Shown: positions 23,075-35,407, counted from the first letter of the stretch. The stretch: DNA of 64,000 nt from Ichthyophis bannanicus (GCA_033557465.1 CM066047.1:5890001-5954000), one strand, 5' to 3'. Notes: generated by a model from the sequence alone, not told the origin. Numbers and translations are program-made.

Positions 23075-24112
23075 GGCGCAAGGGTTACTCGGATGCGGTG
23101 ATTGCCACCCTGTTGCGGTCTAAGAGATCTTCTACCTCCTTGGCGTATGTTCGAATTTGGCGCATGTTTGAAAACTGGTGCGCTGAAAGAGGTTTTCAGC
23201 CCATGTCCACGGCTTTGCCACAACTACTGTTGTTCCTTCAAAGTGGCCTGAATAAGGGTTTAGCTCTCGGTACGCTGAAGGTACATTTGGCGGCTCTGGC
23301 TTGCTTTCGTGGCCCAGTGCAGGCTCGGTCACTGTTCTCACAGAGATATCCAACGTTTTTTTCGGGCAGCTCGACTTATTCGTCCTCCTCTTCGCCGGGT
23401 AGTGCCTCTTTGGGATTTGAATCTAGTGTTGGAAGCGTTGGCACGATCTCCCTTTTCTTCGGCGTCTGTGGACAACTTGCGTGAATTTACCTGGAAAACG
23501 GCGTTTCTCATCGCCTTATGTTTGGCTAGGAGGATTTCCGATTTGCAAGCTCTTTCTTGTCGGGAGCCTATCTACTTTTCTTGCCAGAGAAAGTTCTGTT
23601 GCGTACTGTCCCTTCTTTTCTGCCTAAGGTGGTTTCCGCCTTCCATGTTAACCAGTCGGTGGCGTTGCCGGTGTTTTCAGAACTCTCGGATTCTCCCATA
23701 GATCGGGTGCTCCGAAAGCTTGATTTGGGGCGTGTTTTACGCAATTACCTGAAGGTCACGAAATCCTTTCGCAAATCGGATAGATTATTTGTGCTGTTTG
23801 CGGGCGCAAAAAAGGGTCAAGCTGCTTCTAAGTCCTCTATTGCTCATTGGGTTAAGAATGCTGTTGTGGCGGCGTATGAGGCGGCCGGGAAGCTTCCGCC
23901 GCCAGGGCTCAAGGCTCATTCCACTCGTGCTCAAGCCTCTTCCTGGGCGGAGTTTGCTTTCGTTCCTCCGGTTGATATCTGCAGGGCAGCGACTTGGTCT
24001 TCTCTCCATACTTTTGCTCGACATTACCGTTTGGATGTTCATGCTAGAGAGGATGCGAATGTGGGGGCTTCGGCCTTGGTGGCCGGTCTTGCGGGTCCCT
24101 CCCAAATTTAGG
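23040..24112 (+). pseudogene. DIRS D tyrosine recombinase, two frameshifts
   Basis: The N-terminal core-binding part (LRSKRSSTSLAYVRIWRMFENW) reads in frame with RT. Near 23310-23350 the frame shifts, and the first catalytic Arg appears in LARRISDLQAL. Near 23560 it shifts back, and the rest (23557-24111) is open with HSTRAQASSWA (HxxR) and FARHYRLD (Tyr). All catalytic residues survive, so loss of function comes from the frameshifts. Confidence 0.83.
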
Positions 24113-24131
24113 TGCTGCTTTGGTACTGCCC

Positions 24132-24710
24132 TAACGTACCCTGGACTGGCCCGGAGAAGTGATAAGGAAGGTGGAATTAGGTCTTACCTGCTAATTACCT
24201 TTCCTTGAATCTTCTCCGGACCAGTCCAGGGCCCACCCTTCCTTCGTCTTCAGTGTCTGTTGTTCCGTCTCCTGGCGCCTAAGAGATAACGCGTGGAGTT
24301 TCCTTGGTTGTTTGGAACTAGGGGCTCCTTGGCCGTCTGCAGGGAGGCATATTCCTTGGTTTTCTTATTACCTTGTTTAAAAAAAAAAAAAAATTCAAAA
24401 ACGAATTACCGTTTTATCGCTGTTTCTCTCTTTTCGTTCTTATATTTGCTTCATGTATTGCGCTGTCTGATGCTGGGGAATGTGCAGTCTTATTAGTTCT
24501 CTGAGTTATGTCTTTTAGATTCTGCTTTGGCTGCTTTGTCAGGAGAAGACTGGTTTGCTGTCATCAAGGGGAGTGGCTTAACCTGTCAGCAAAGTTTCAA
24601 GTTTCTTTCAGTCCTCAGCTGCTGAAGGGGATTGACAACCCTAACCTACCCTGGACTGGCCTTGAGAAGATTCAAGGAAAGGTAATTAGCAGGTAAGACC
24701 TAATTCCACC
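24132..24710 (+). repeat. DIRS D internal complementary region and right terminal repeat
   Basis: 24132-24169 complements the left terminus (17496-17533) and 24170-24235 complements the right terminus (about 24645-24710). The right inverted repeat (about 24548-24710) is the reverse complement of 17505-17650 over the segment with GACTGAAAGAAACTTGAAAC. The ICR gives the circle junction AATTCCACCTTCCTTATC, whose central TT is shared with both genomic junctions. Confidence 0.85.
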
Positions 24711-24839
24711 TTTTGGGAGCTACTGGATTATGTGGTTATTCCATTTATGCACAGTTTTGGAAACGGGAAGAGATTTTTAATTTCAGAGAAGTTGCTATAA
24801 TAATTTGTCATTAATTAGAAAATGTTTTTTATGATGCAG

Positions 24840-26276
24840 ATTTTCAAGCGTTTGAAAATGCATTTGAAGATCAAGAAAAAGTGACCAAACTTGAAAACAA
24901 ACAACAAACAAACATTCCTCTAAGCAAAACCCTCTGCTCAGATAGGCTTAAAAACAAGCAGCCAACAGAAGTATACACCTCCGAGTACAATGAACCAGCT
25001 GTCACAAATCTAACAAAAAGTATCCATAGTGCAGAACTCGAATCAGAGTGCAGTCCTGGTTTGTTGGCAAAATTCCCATTGGAAAAAGAAAAGATGTTCT
25101 TGGGCAATACTGAAGCATTAGGTGCATGCAGTACAAATGCAGGTCAACAGACAGACTCCAACAAGCATATATTTGGCACGACTACAAATAAAATAGATAA
25201 TATAACTGATAAAACTGATATTACACAAAATGACAATGAACTACCCAATGAAGAAATCCAATTGGTTCCTGGTACTGGGAAAAGCTCCATGGATGAGGAA
25301 ATTCTGGATAATAGAACAAGTGAATATAATTCTTCAAAAACTAATGGCACACATGATTATAAGTGTAGTTTACAGGAATCTAGTTGCAATTGTTTAGTCA
25401 ATAAACCAGATAAAACACAGCAATTAAATGAAAAAGCTATTAGTCTAACTTCTGCTAAACTATCATCTGAACAGGTTTGTGCAGATCAGCAAGATACTGC
25501 TGACAAAAAGGATGAAGGCTCCCGTTTAAACAGTATTTCAGATTCCATCACAAAAGTTCCAATTCTACTTACAAATGATGACACTAGAATGGGTAAAGAC
25601 CTTAATATTAAGACTTCACAAAATATATCTTTACCTTTAATCAATACTGAAGAATTTAAAAAGGGGACGAACTGGAAAGATGTGCAGAACAGCACAGAAC
25701 AGATAGAAAACCATGTAAATGTGCCTGTCTCTAGTATTAGCATAGCTCAAAAGAAAACAAACATATATGTATCACAAGATACAGATGCTGAAATGGTTAG
25801 TAATATCACAAATAAAATGACCATGGATATACTCCTCTCATCTGAAATAGGACAAAATGTAAAGAAAGATGAACGCTTGCTGCTTCAGAATGAGACTGCA
25901 TTGCTGAGCAACATAAGAGAGCCACTAAGCAGTGCTCATCCAGAAAGACAGGGCTCTAAAGGATGGCAGGAAGAATCCTGCTCTACACTCACTAAGCCAT
26001 CTGCAGATTCAGTAAACAAAAGAGTAAGGTCAGCTTTTGATCTTAAAACTTCTGAGAAAAACACAGAGAAAAGTTCAGTATACTTACATTTCTCAGATCT
26101 CAATGTTTTTCCAAGACTAAATCAAGCTGAAAGTCAAATAATGAATACATCAACTTCCAAAGTGTCCTTCCTTTTTAGTGAAAAAATAACTCAGCCAGAA
26201 GAAAACAAGGAGATTTCTTCTAAGATTTTGTATCAAAATCCAGTTGTTGATGCAGTCATGAAACAATCAATCTCAG
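24840..26276 (+). CDS. Putative large host-gene exon (phase 1 to phase 1)
   Basis: A continuous open stretch of 1437 bases between an acceptor (ATGATGCAG|AT) and a good donor (TCTCAG|GTAAGAAG). It is exactly 479 codons long, in phase 1 at both ends. The peptide opens with FQAFENAFEDQEKVTK and is then low-complexity and hydrophilic, rich in Ser, Thr, Asn, Lys, Gln and Glu, with no domain I recognise. It is probably an intrinsically disordered region of a coiled-coil or chromosome-associated protein. Base composition is A-rich, unlike the surrounding retrotransposons, and no mobile-element motif is present. Such a long open frame in A-rich DNA is unlikely by chance. It is in phase with 8500-8713 upstream. 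The next exon is not in view. Confidence 0.68.
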
Positions 26277-26950
26277 GTAAGAAGAATAAAATTTTGCTTA
26301 ATAGTAGTTAATAGTTAAATGAGGCATTATTGGAGGAGTAGCTTTAGATAGAACGTCCGAGGAGGGCATTCTACAGAGGTGTAAAGCATGGTGGTGTAGA
26401 CAGTACAAAGTTAAGACAGTATAAGCAATTTCATAACGGATGTACAGATCAAAGTAGATATTTAAAATGGATATGCTAGTCTGAAAAGTCAGATTTAAGT
26501 TTGGACCAGATGGCGTCCATGAGAAGCCTGTCTAACAGTGAAGCGGAGACCTGGAAAGGAAGCAACTTCCAAAATACAAGTGAGTACAAATCAGGAGATT
26601 TTAAATGCATTTGTAGATGGATGTCAGAAGTTACAGTGTAGATTTGTATTTTTCAGGGAGAGAGCAGGGAGAGTAAAGTAAAGCAGAGAAGTGATGAGTG
26701 GCATGGGAAACAACAAACTAGCAGATTGAAGCAAGGTTCCAGGGAGACCAGAAAGGTTAAAGCGGCATTGTTGCTGTGACCTTTAATTATACATTAGTTA
26801 AAAGTACATTTTCTAGACAGAGTCCTCTATTAGGGAAAAGACTATCATTTGGCTGAGAGACTGTCTGAAAATCTACTCTAACTAAACTGGAAAATCTAAA
26901 AGCTTGAACAGAATTACTCAAGTTTAAACATTTATTAAGGAAGAGGATTA
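26277..26950. other. Presumed intron, nothing recognisable
   Basis: A/T-rich sequence after the donor with only chance reading frames and no repeat family that I can name. Confidence 0.45.
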
Positions 26951-27420
26951 AGTCAGAATCTGTAGCAATTTATGATACAGACATAATGTATGTGCCTCTA
27001 TATAAATCTCTGGCGAGACCCCATTTGGTGTGCAATTTTGGAGACCATACCTTCAAAAGATATAAACAGGATGGTGGAGTCTGTGCAGAGAGTTACTACC
27101 AAAATGATCAGTGGGCTTCGTTGTAAGGCATATGGGGACAGAATTAAATATCTCAATATGTATACTTTGGAGGAGAGGCAGGAAAGGGATATGATAGAGA
27201 CATTTAAATACCTCCATGGCATAAATCCACAAGGGGAGAGCATTATTCAATTGAAAGAGCTCTGCAACAAGGGGGCATAGGATGAAGGTGAAAGGGGATA
27301 GACTTATGAGTAATATGTGGAAATATTTCTTTATGGAAAGAATGGTAGATGCATGGAATAGTTTTCCAGTGGAGGTAGTAGATTCGAGGACAATATCTGT
27401 TGACTCTCACCCTCCTGGGG
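26950..27420 (+). mobile_element. CR1-like LINE fragment, C-terminal end of ORF2
   Basis: Decayed translation shows MYVPLYKSLARPHLV, ESVQRVTTKMISGL, EERQERDMIETFKYLHGI and MVDAWNSFPVEVVDS. These correspond to the RT-distal C-terminal region of CR1-type LINEs (compare [23 protein letters not shown] and [13 protein letters not shown] at 18778-19411). Both ends are truncated and there are frame changes. Confidence 0.72.
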
Positions 27421-28800
27421 CCTGGAATCCTACACACACAATACCTGGATTCTTTATCTATATTCCTGTACCCCTCAACAGGAAGAAAAGACAAGACACA
27501 ATTAATTAATTAATCACTATGGAGCTCTATAGGGAGGAAACGCATGGAGTCTAATTCAGACATATCCATCGAGTTTCTTCAAAGATGGCTTCACAGGGCT
27601 CCTGCTTTTATTAGAAAATATCAGCTGATTCAGTTAATCTTTAATTAACATCTGGTACTTTCCAAATTACGTGTACATAAAATTTGCTAACATAGGCAAC
27701 ATTATCATATAGAAAGAAGAAGTTATATCTCATGACTATGTTCACTAAATTCAATAGGTGTCACTATGATTTTACTTTTCAGCAGAAGCTAATTAGTTTC
27801 TTATTATATTTGCTGATTTTCTACTATTTATACAAGCTATATTCGTTATATTTGCTAATTGGCTCAAAGCCTAGTTTCACAAGAGCAGCGCATCCCGACC
27901 TAGCAACCTCTTTAGCCTATCAGATTGCAGGATAAGCAACTGTACCCTATGTTCTATTTATTTAGAGAAGTTCAATCTGACCTAATATCGATTTCTACAC
28001 AAACTCTATTTGCTAATCACACAAGCCCTGTTTACTAAGACCAATGTCCTAGAAGAAGCAGAAGTGCATTTTAAAGAGATAGTTTTACTGCAATTCAGAC
28101 CTGTACTTTTGGGCCTATAGCTAAGTTAGGTTCTACATTTCGGTTTCATGTATAGAGGGTCTGCCTTCTATCCCTATAGATATTATAGATCCTGATCCAC
28201 TGTCTGTCTCTGAATCTGACAACTCCAAATCTGCATATCCTGGGTGAATCATAGTTGTATAAATTTGTTTGTCAGCAGCTGTTTCATCCACTTCACTGAT
28301 TATATCCAATTTATGTTTGGGGCCTAGCCTAGTTAGCCCTTGTCTACAGTATCTGAATTCAAGAAAGTATAGTTCAAACACAGAAGATCTCTAAAGGAAA
28401 AAGGGACTCTAGTAGTTTGTATGGAAGGGCAGACTGGATAGGCCATATAGGAGGTCATTCCCAAACGCGGGTTGTGGGGCTGCACTCACTGACAGATCAT
28501 CCCCTCTCTCCTGAGTCTAGAATTCTCTGCTCAGCTGTGCTCAGCTTTCCTCCGTCACTGACGATATCAGAGTCTGCTCAGTTTCGCAGTTTAGAAATAC
28601 TATGGCTATACCTAATTCACCAGAAATCTCTGGACCTTGCCAGTTACCAGTGGTGCGAGCAGGAGCAACTTCAGCCCCTCTCCCCCATTCACAATGTGGG
28701 CCAGACTTATACCATAATAAAAGTAAACAATCTGCCCTACCGGATGCAAATTCCATACTGGGGACAGCAGGACACTAAAGAGCTTACAGCCAGCCTAACC
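27421..28800. other. Unassigned
   Basis: About 1.4 kb with short frames only. An 82-codon minus-strand frame at 28381-28133 has an acidic Ser/Asp stretch (ELSDSETDSGSGSI) but no family resemblance and no context. I do not call it a gene. The left terminus of old DIRS F should lie at the right end of this stretch or just beyond, but I could not locate it. Confidence 0.35.
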
Positions 28801-28805
28801 TGGAT

Positions 28806-29333
28806 GTGCTTCCATCCCGATTCCCCCACATTTGTCGAGTCCCTTGGATGAAGCAACAGTGCATGGCAACAATACATGTCAAAACGAAGTACTCTCTCAC
28901 AGTTCCTTATCCAGTGTGGCCTCAGAAACACAAGTCTGCTGCAGCAGAGCATGAAGAAGATTCAGTTGCAGCTCTGGGTAAACCTGTCTTGCACCCTGCT
29001 GAGAAAACCCCTCCTGCACAGCATCCGGCCCTCCTCCCCAAGCTCCCTTTGGCTACCCCGGTAGGGATGAGAGCCTACCAGCAGTCCTTTTTGCTGCTCT
29101 TGATGCAGCAATTCTTAGTGAGAATGATAGCTTTACGACAAAGCACTGCAGCAAACGTTGTTCCTGCCTCTCCTGCTGAACTTCCTCATCCTGTGGCCCC
29201 ATGGGAATCCATGCACACACCTTGTCAGGAGTCTTGCCCTTCATCAGATCAAGCCTTGCTATCCTCAGCTCAGTCAGTATGGCTGTCTCCAGGAAGACTG
29301 CCAGACCAAGATGATTCCAGTTCCACCAGTCAG
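28806..29333 (+). pseudogene. DIRS F Gag-like fragment, split by element E
   Basis: An open frame rich in Pro, Ala and Gln (PVGMRAYQQSFLLLLMQQFL) ends at the left junction of E at 29334. From the base after E's right junction (41746) the same frame stays open for about 55 further codons and includes SYSEFLSKLTKSLEL. That piece aligns with RFSDFVRDMAKALAF in the Gag of element C. The open join across 12.4 kb of inserted DNA is direct evidence of E's insertion point. Confidence 0.62.
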
Positions 29334-30415
29334 TTCCTTTTCGTTCCTCCAGTTTAGTTCTCTACTCCTGGGTAGTGCACCTCCTCTTGCAGCTTGGAGA
29401 CTGGACCAATCAGAAACTTTCCCTCACTGGATGTAGCCAGCTGGAAATCCCATCAGCCCCCAGTGTGTCCAGTCTCCATGCAGCAGGAGGACCTCGTGAG
29501 CCTAGGTGCTGGGCTCACTGGAGAAACCAATAAGGAGCAGGCCATTTACTTTGTTTTCTTTCGGATCTATTTATTTCTGTTTACTTAGTTTAGTAGGATG
29601 CTGTCCCTTTAAAAAAAAAAAAAAAAAAGGATTTCGGTAGCTTTTTCGGCAGTAGGGGTTTGAACCATAGCCTACTCTGCCTTGCTTAGTCTCTCCTCTC
29701 CCCTGACTATCTGGCTTGCTGCAGGATCTCTTACCCCTTGATTGGACGGGGTAGAGCTCCTTTCTCGTCTCCCCGGCAGCCATCTGATTTCCTGAGTGGC
29801 AGTGCTGGCTCCGGGGCTGCTTTGGTTAATGGCAGCGTTTTCAGCAGCGTGACCGTCTGTTTCTGCGGCTGGTCCTCGGGACGCTGACAGGAGAGCCCTT
29901 CATACAGGTACAGGCCGGGGAGCATGGGGGAAGCCGGGCCTCGCAGTAACTGTGTGCTGCGGTGCTTCAGGGCCCTTTACCAAAAAGCACGCCAAACCGG
30001 TGACTGAAACCGCGGCCATTTTAAACATCACGGTTCCAGCGGCGGCGGTTCTTTTTCTCCGGCAGCGCTTTTCCCTGCGTTTTTTTCGTTAGACCCTAGC
30101 TGGGCTTCGCGTTTCTTACTTTGTTTTCTTTGTTTTCCTTTTTTGCCTTTCTTCTGGGGTTTCCCGTCCGGGGAGGCTGGGGGGCTCCAGAAGGCTTTTT
30201 TGTTTTTTGTGTTCTTTGGCCTTAGCTCTCTCAGAGGGCACTTTACTGCCATAAAGCCAGATAATTGGTAACGGAGAAAAGGAAGCAGTTGGAATAATAG
30301 CCACAGCCCTTTGAGGTATACCGTGTCTCAGGGCTGTAGGCAGGCATTTCAGGGGTGCAAGGGGGAGTGCAGTTTTCCCTTCACCTGCTTGTAAGACTGC
30401 TAGGCTTGTCTGTTC

Positions 30416-31874
30416 ATGCCAGCAAGGTCGCAGTGTGTGATTTGTGGCACTCGTAGGAGCACCACTCCAGAGACAGGGGTCTGTGGGTGCTGTGCATCAG
30501 TGTCGCTCACCCTGGAGCATCAAATGGAAGATGATGCAGGCTCTGCCCTGCCTGAAGTGTTGGCGGAGCCGCAGGGGGAGGCTTGGACTCCTGGGCCCTC
30601 CACCCCGCCTGCCGAGGGGGCATCTGGGGTTTCAGGGGTCATGGAGGATTTTTCCCCAGATTTTGTTTTACTTATGCATCAGGCCTTCTGTCGAAAGCGG
30701 CAGGGCATTGTGCCGGCGTTGGCTCCTTTCCCCTCGGTCAGTCTGTCTTCGGGGCTGGCGGGCCCCAGGACGGGGGTGGCCCGAGCTCCCAAGAGGTCAC
30801 GTCTGCCGGAGCGTTCTCCCTCTGAGGTGGAGTTACCGGAGGATGAAGAGCAGGAAGTTGACTTAGAGGGCGACTTCGAAGATTTAGAGGAAGGTGAGAT
30901 AGCGGAGCCTGAGGATCAGGCGAGGATCATTCGGGTGTTTCGCAGAGAGGAGTTGTCGGCTCTCATTGTAGAGGCCCTGCAGACACTTTGACTTACGTCT
31001 GAGCAGACTGCAAGCGAAGAGGATACTGCAGATCCTATTATTCAGGCGGTGCGCCAGACGCACATCGTGTTCCCTATTCATAAGGATGATTCAGAATGAG
31101 TGGGACCACCCGGAAGCGGGCCTGAAGGGGCTTCGTACTATGAATAAACTCTGTCCCTTGGCGGACAAGGACAAGGACCGCTTTCGCGTCCCCAAGATTG
31201 ATGCCGCGGTGTCAGCTGTCACGAAGACGACCACTATTCCCGTGAAAAGCAGTGCGGCCTTGAAGGAGGCGCAGGACAGGAAAATGGACGGGCTGTTGAA
31301 ACAGTCCTTTGAGGTGGACGCAATTTCCTTGCAGGCCTCCATATGCGGGGCTTGGGTGGCAAGGGCCTGCCTCCGTTGGGTCCAACGCCTCAGACAGTCG
31401 ACATCCTTGGAGCCAGACGAGCAGCGGGAACTCCAGCGTTTAGAGTCCGGATCGGCGTATTTGGCAGATGTGCACTACGATCTCATTAGGGCTTTATCGA
31501 ATAGTATGGCGTCCCTGGTTGCGGTGCGCCGGGCCCTTTGGCTAAAGAATTGGGCGGCCGACGGGTCCTCTAAATCTCGACTTGGCAAGCTTCCATTTAA
31601 AGGGAAATTATTGTTTGGTGAAGACCTTGATAAGTTGGTCAAGGATTTGGGTGAGTCCAAAGGAGGTAGACTTCCGGAAGATAAACCCAAGCAGGGAAAA
31701 TTCAACCAGTCCTTTCGGGGACAGGTTAGAGATTTCCGCAGGTTTCGTTCTCCCCGGTTTGGGGGTTCCCAACGGGGAAGATTTGTTTCTCGCTCCCAAG
31801 GGTTCCGAGGGTTCCGTTGGGCCAGCAGAGGTTTCGCAGCGCCTGTGCCCGGCGCCGCTCGAAAGCCCCAATGA
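30416..31874 (+). pseudogene. DIRS E Gag-like ORF, one stop and one frameshift
   Basis: The N-terminal part (30416-30988) begins with a Cys-rich stretch (CVICGTRRSTTPETGVCGCC) that may bind metal. It then has MEDFSPDFVLLMHQ and an acidic segment ending in RREELSALIVEALQTL, where a TGA at 30989-30991 interrupts. One extra base near 31084 moves the remainder (31086-31874) to another frame, with KIDAAVSAVTKTTTIPV, SMASLVAVRRALWLKNWAAD and a Gly/Arg/Phe-rich tail. It aligns block by block with Gag of D. Confidence 0.82.
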
Positions 31875-31959
31875 AGGGCTGCGGGTCCCGGCGGAAGGAC
31901 AATCCATCGGGGGACGCCTCAGGGGGTTTCTTTCCGCCTGGACCACATAACGTCGGACC

Positions 31960-34213
31960 AGTGGGTCTTAGAGATTATTCGCGACAGCTATGCACTGGAT
32001 CTAGCGGTGCTGGTACGGGACTCGTTCGTTCAATCTCCCTGCAGAGGGCCTTACAGATTCGGCAGACCTTAGATCGCCTCCTTCGGCTGGGTGCCGTCGT
32101 CCCGGTGCCGCCCGCGGAGTACGGGATGGGGCGCTACTCTATATATTTCGTGGTGCCAAAGAAGGACGGCTCTCTTCGCCCTATCCTGGACCTCAAAGGA
32201 GTGAATCGATGTCTCCGGGTTCCGCATTTTCGAATGGAAACCATTCGATCTTTCATAGTGGCGGTTCGGCAAGGGGAGTTTCTCTCTTCTCTCGATCTCT
32301 CCAAGGCCTATCTCCATGTGCCCATCAGGGCGTCGCATCAGAAATTCCTGCGGTTCACCCTGCCTTGGGGTCACTTTCAATTTCAAGCGCTGCCCTTCGG
32401 CCTGGCGACTGCTCCCCGCGTCTTCACCAAGATAATGGTCGTAGTGGCGGCGGCGTTGCAGAGGCAGGGGATCCTAGTGCATCCCTACCTCGACGATTGG
32501 CTGATCCGGGCCAAGTCCCTAGAAGAGAGCATGCAAGCCACCCTACAGGTGGTAGAGTTTCTGCAAGGCCTGGGTTGGGTGGTCAATCCGCTAAAGAGTT
32601 ATTTAGCGCCCACGCAGGTTCTCGAGTATCTGGGAGTGCGGTTCGATACCTAGAGAGGGTCGGTCTTTTTTACAGAACGCAGAGCGCAAGTTCTTCAGAC
32701 ACTGGTGTGCAACTTCAGCAAGCGGTCGGCGCCATCGGCATGGCATTATCTTCACGTGTTAGGAACCATTGCGGCGTCACTGGAGGTGGTTCCTTGGGCT
32801 TGATTTCACATGAGACCGCTACAACGGGCTTTGCTTCGTCAGTGGTCCAATCAGTCTGAGTCGCTGCGCAAGCGTCTTCCTTACATAAGAACATAAGATA
32901 TGCCATACTGGGTCAGACCAAGGTCCATCAAGCCCAGTATTCTGTTTCCAACAGTGGCCAATCTAGGTCATACGTACCTAGCAGTTTCCCCAAGGGACAC
33001 AGGTTCCACAATGCTTGTATTGGTTCAAGCATTGATATCCTGGGTCCCTTCTTAATAATGGTTTGTGGACCTTTCCTCCAGGAACTTGTCCAAACCTTTT
33101 TTAAACCCAGCTACACTAACAGCCTTTACTACATCCTCCGGTAACAAATTCCAGAGTTTGATTACACGTTGAGTGAAAAAATATTTTCTTTTATTAGTCT
33201 TAAATAGTTTACCCTGTAGCTTCATTGCATGTCCCCTAGTCTTTCTATTCTGATAAGGTAAACAATCGATCTACGTTTACCCGTTCCACTCCGTTCATTA
33301 ATTTATAGACTTCTATCATATCTCCCCTCAGCCATCTCTTTTCCAGGTGAAAGAGCCCCAACCTTTTTAGCCTTTCTTCATAGGAGTAGCCTTCCATCCC
33401 CTTTACCATTTTGGTGGCTCTTCTCCGAACCTTTTCTAAAATCGCTATATCCTTTTTAAGATACGGCGACCAGAATTGCACACAGAATTGCTGAGCGTAC
33501 GACAAGCTCTGCGGTGGTGGTTGTGCCCGGAAACCTTACAAGCGGGGATGCCGCTGGAGCCGCCGGAGTGGCTCCCTCTGTTCACAGATTCCAGTCTCAC
33601 AGGCTGGGGGGCGCATTGCGGAGTACACTTTGCTCAGGGACAGTGGTCGGCGGCGGAGAGCTCCTGGTCGATCAACCGTCTGGAATTGAGAGCCGTGTTG
33701 TTGGCTCTTCAACGGTTCGCGAGTCTGGTGTCCGGCCGAGCGGTGCGAGTGTTGTCAGACAATGCGGCCACGGTAGCGTACATCAACCGGCAGGGCAGCA
33801 CAGGCAGTGCAGCCATGGAGGAGGAGTCCGAAATGCTGTTTGCCTGGGTAGAGACGCGCTTACAGGCCATTTCGGCAGCACACATTGCCGGCAGAGAAAA
33901 CGTGGCGGCGGATTTTCTCAGCAGAGTTCACATGGATGCCGGCGAATGGGAATTGCATCCGGACGTGTTCGCTCAGGTGACTCGCTGGTGGGAAGTTCCG
34001 GTGATGGACTTGATGGCGTCTTGCCAGTCGGCGAAAGCGAATCGGTTCTTCAGCAGGCGGAGAGAGCCCATGTCGGATGGGATCGATGCCTTGATTCAAC
34101 CGTGGCCAACGTTCGGTCTTCTATATGTGTTCTCTCCGTGGGCCCTGGTCGGTCGGGTGCTTCAGCGTATCGAAGCACATCGAGGCAGGGTGCTGCTGAT
34201 AGCGCCGGATTAG
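31960..34213 (+). pseudogene. DIRS E RT-RNase H-tail ORF, split by CR1
   Basis: RT: YSIYFVVPKKDGSLRPILDL, LDLSKAYLHVPI and an intact HPYLDDWLIRA. A TAG follows FDT at 32651-32653. The CR1 at 32885-33487 separates RT from RNase H, which resumes with [51 protein letters not shown] and NVAADFLSR. The tail MDLMASCQSAKANRFFSRR, LLYVFSPW and LLIAPD is in the same frame. A TAG at 34211-34213 replaces the Trp of the family's DWPRRPW. Confidence 0.85.
32885..33487 (-). mobile_element. CR1 LINE, 5'-truncated, in DIRS E
   Basis: A 3' fragment of the same CR1 family as at 18395. Reading leftwards it begins inside the C-terminal ORF2 region ([59 protein letters not shown]) and ends in the CR1 3' tail at 32885 (repeated TTCTTATG). 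The CR1 breaks an otherwise continuous DIRS RT-RNase H frame, so it is younger than E. Confidence 0.88.
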
Positions 34214-34299
34214 CCTCGGCGCCCTTGGTACGCCGATCTGATCCGCCTCTTGGACGGCAGGCCGTGGCGGCTTCCCTTGTCTCCGGAGCTCCTGATTCA

Positions 34300-35395
34300 G
34301 GGGCCCCTTCGGATGCCACAGGTGGATCAATTCTCGCTTACGGCTTGGCCATTGAAAAGGCGAGGTTAAGGAAGCGGGGATACTCTCGGTCGGTCGTTTC
34401 AACCTTGCTGCAGGTTCGAAAGCGGTCAACCTCGCTCGCGTATGTGCGCATTTGGCGAATCTTTGAGGACTGGTGTTCCAGACATCAGGTACGAGTGTCC
34501 AGAGCGTCTGTAGCAGTAGTGCTGGATTTTTTGCAGAATGGATTCGACAAGGGCCTTGCTGCCAGTTCTTTGAGGGTGCAATTGGCAGCTTTGTCCTGCT
34601 ATAGAGGTAAGATCCAGGGCGTGTCTCTTGGGGCCCATGGCGATGTCGTGCGTTTTCTGAAAGCAGTCTCCAGCCCGCCGGATTTCTGTTCCGGCGTGGG
34701 ATCTCAATTTGGTCTTACGGGCCCTGGGCAAGGCACCGTTCGAGCCCTTATCCCAGAGTTCGGTCAAAGACTTGACCCTTAAGGTGGTCTTTTTGGTGGC
34801 GATTTGTTCGGCTAGGCGCATCTCCGAATTGCAAGCCTTTCGTGCAGGGAGCCCTTTTCTTTGTTTCTCGCGAGAAAAGGTGGTACTCCTGCCGGTGCCC
34901 TCCTTCTTGCCCAAGGTGCCCTCGCCTTTTCATGTCAATCAGACGGTAACGCTCCCGGTCCTGAGGGCGGACGCAGGGCAGCCCTCTGATCGTGGTTTGA
35001 GTCATTTGGATGTAAAGCGCGTGTTACGTCGCTATTTGTTTGTCTCTAACTCCTTCTGCAAGTCGGACCGGCTGTTTGTGTTGTTTGGGGGCTCCAGGAA
35101 GGGTGAGGCTGCTTCGAAGGCCTCCATTTCCAGGTGGATTAAGGAGGCTATCGCCTCGGCATATTTGTTGCATGGGCGTCTGGTGCCTGTGGGTCTTCGA
35201 GCTCATTCCACAAGAGCGCAGGTGGCTTCTTGGGCAGAGCATGGTCTGGTTCCACCGGTGGAGATTTGTAAGGCGGCCACGTGGTCGTCGTTACATACGT
35301 TTAGTAAGCATTACCGGTTGGATGTGCTAGCGTCTAGGGATGCCTGTTTTGGGTCGGCGGTGTTGCGTGCCGGCTGGCAGGGTCCCTCCCGTTAG
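34300..35395 (+). pseudogene. DIRS E tyrosine recombinase, one frameshift
   Basis: The N-terminal core-binding part (LAYGLAIEKARLRKRGYSRS, LAYVRIWRIFEDW) reads to about 34700. The catalytic part continues in another frame (34709-35395) with ICSARRISELQAF (Arg), HSTRAQVASWA (HxxR) and FSKHYRLD (Tyr). Apart from the single shift near 34700 the protein looks complete. Confidence 0.83.
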
Positions 35396-35407
35396 TACTG
35401 CTCTGTT

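Larger units (their letters stand above)
17496..24711 (+). mobile_element. DIRS element D (second DIRS family), interrupted by CR1
   Basis: A nearly full-length DIRS of a family distinct from A/B/C and closer to E. The left terminus TTCCTTATCACTTCTCCGGG at 17496 and the right terminus near 24710 are both complemented in the ICR at 24132-24235. It contains gag (18121-18394 and 19912-21174), RT-RNase H-tail (21211-23074) and YR (about 23040-24112). Without the CR1 it would be about 5.7 kb. The RT catalytic motif reads NLDDW rather than YLDDW, and frameshifts break gag, the RT/tail junction and the YR. It lies in the presumed intron between host exons. Confidence 0.9.

Noticed and set aside
28133..28381. 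82-codon minus-strand frame with an acidic Ser/Asp stretch
   Set aside because: Short and isolated, with no splice context, homology or repeat partner that I can see.
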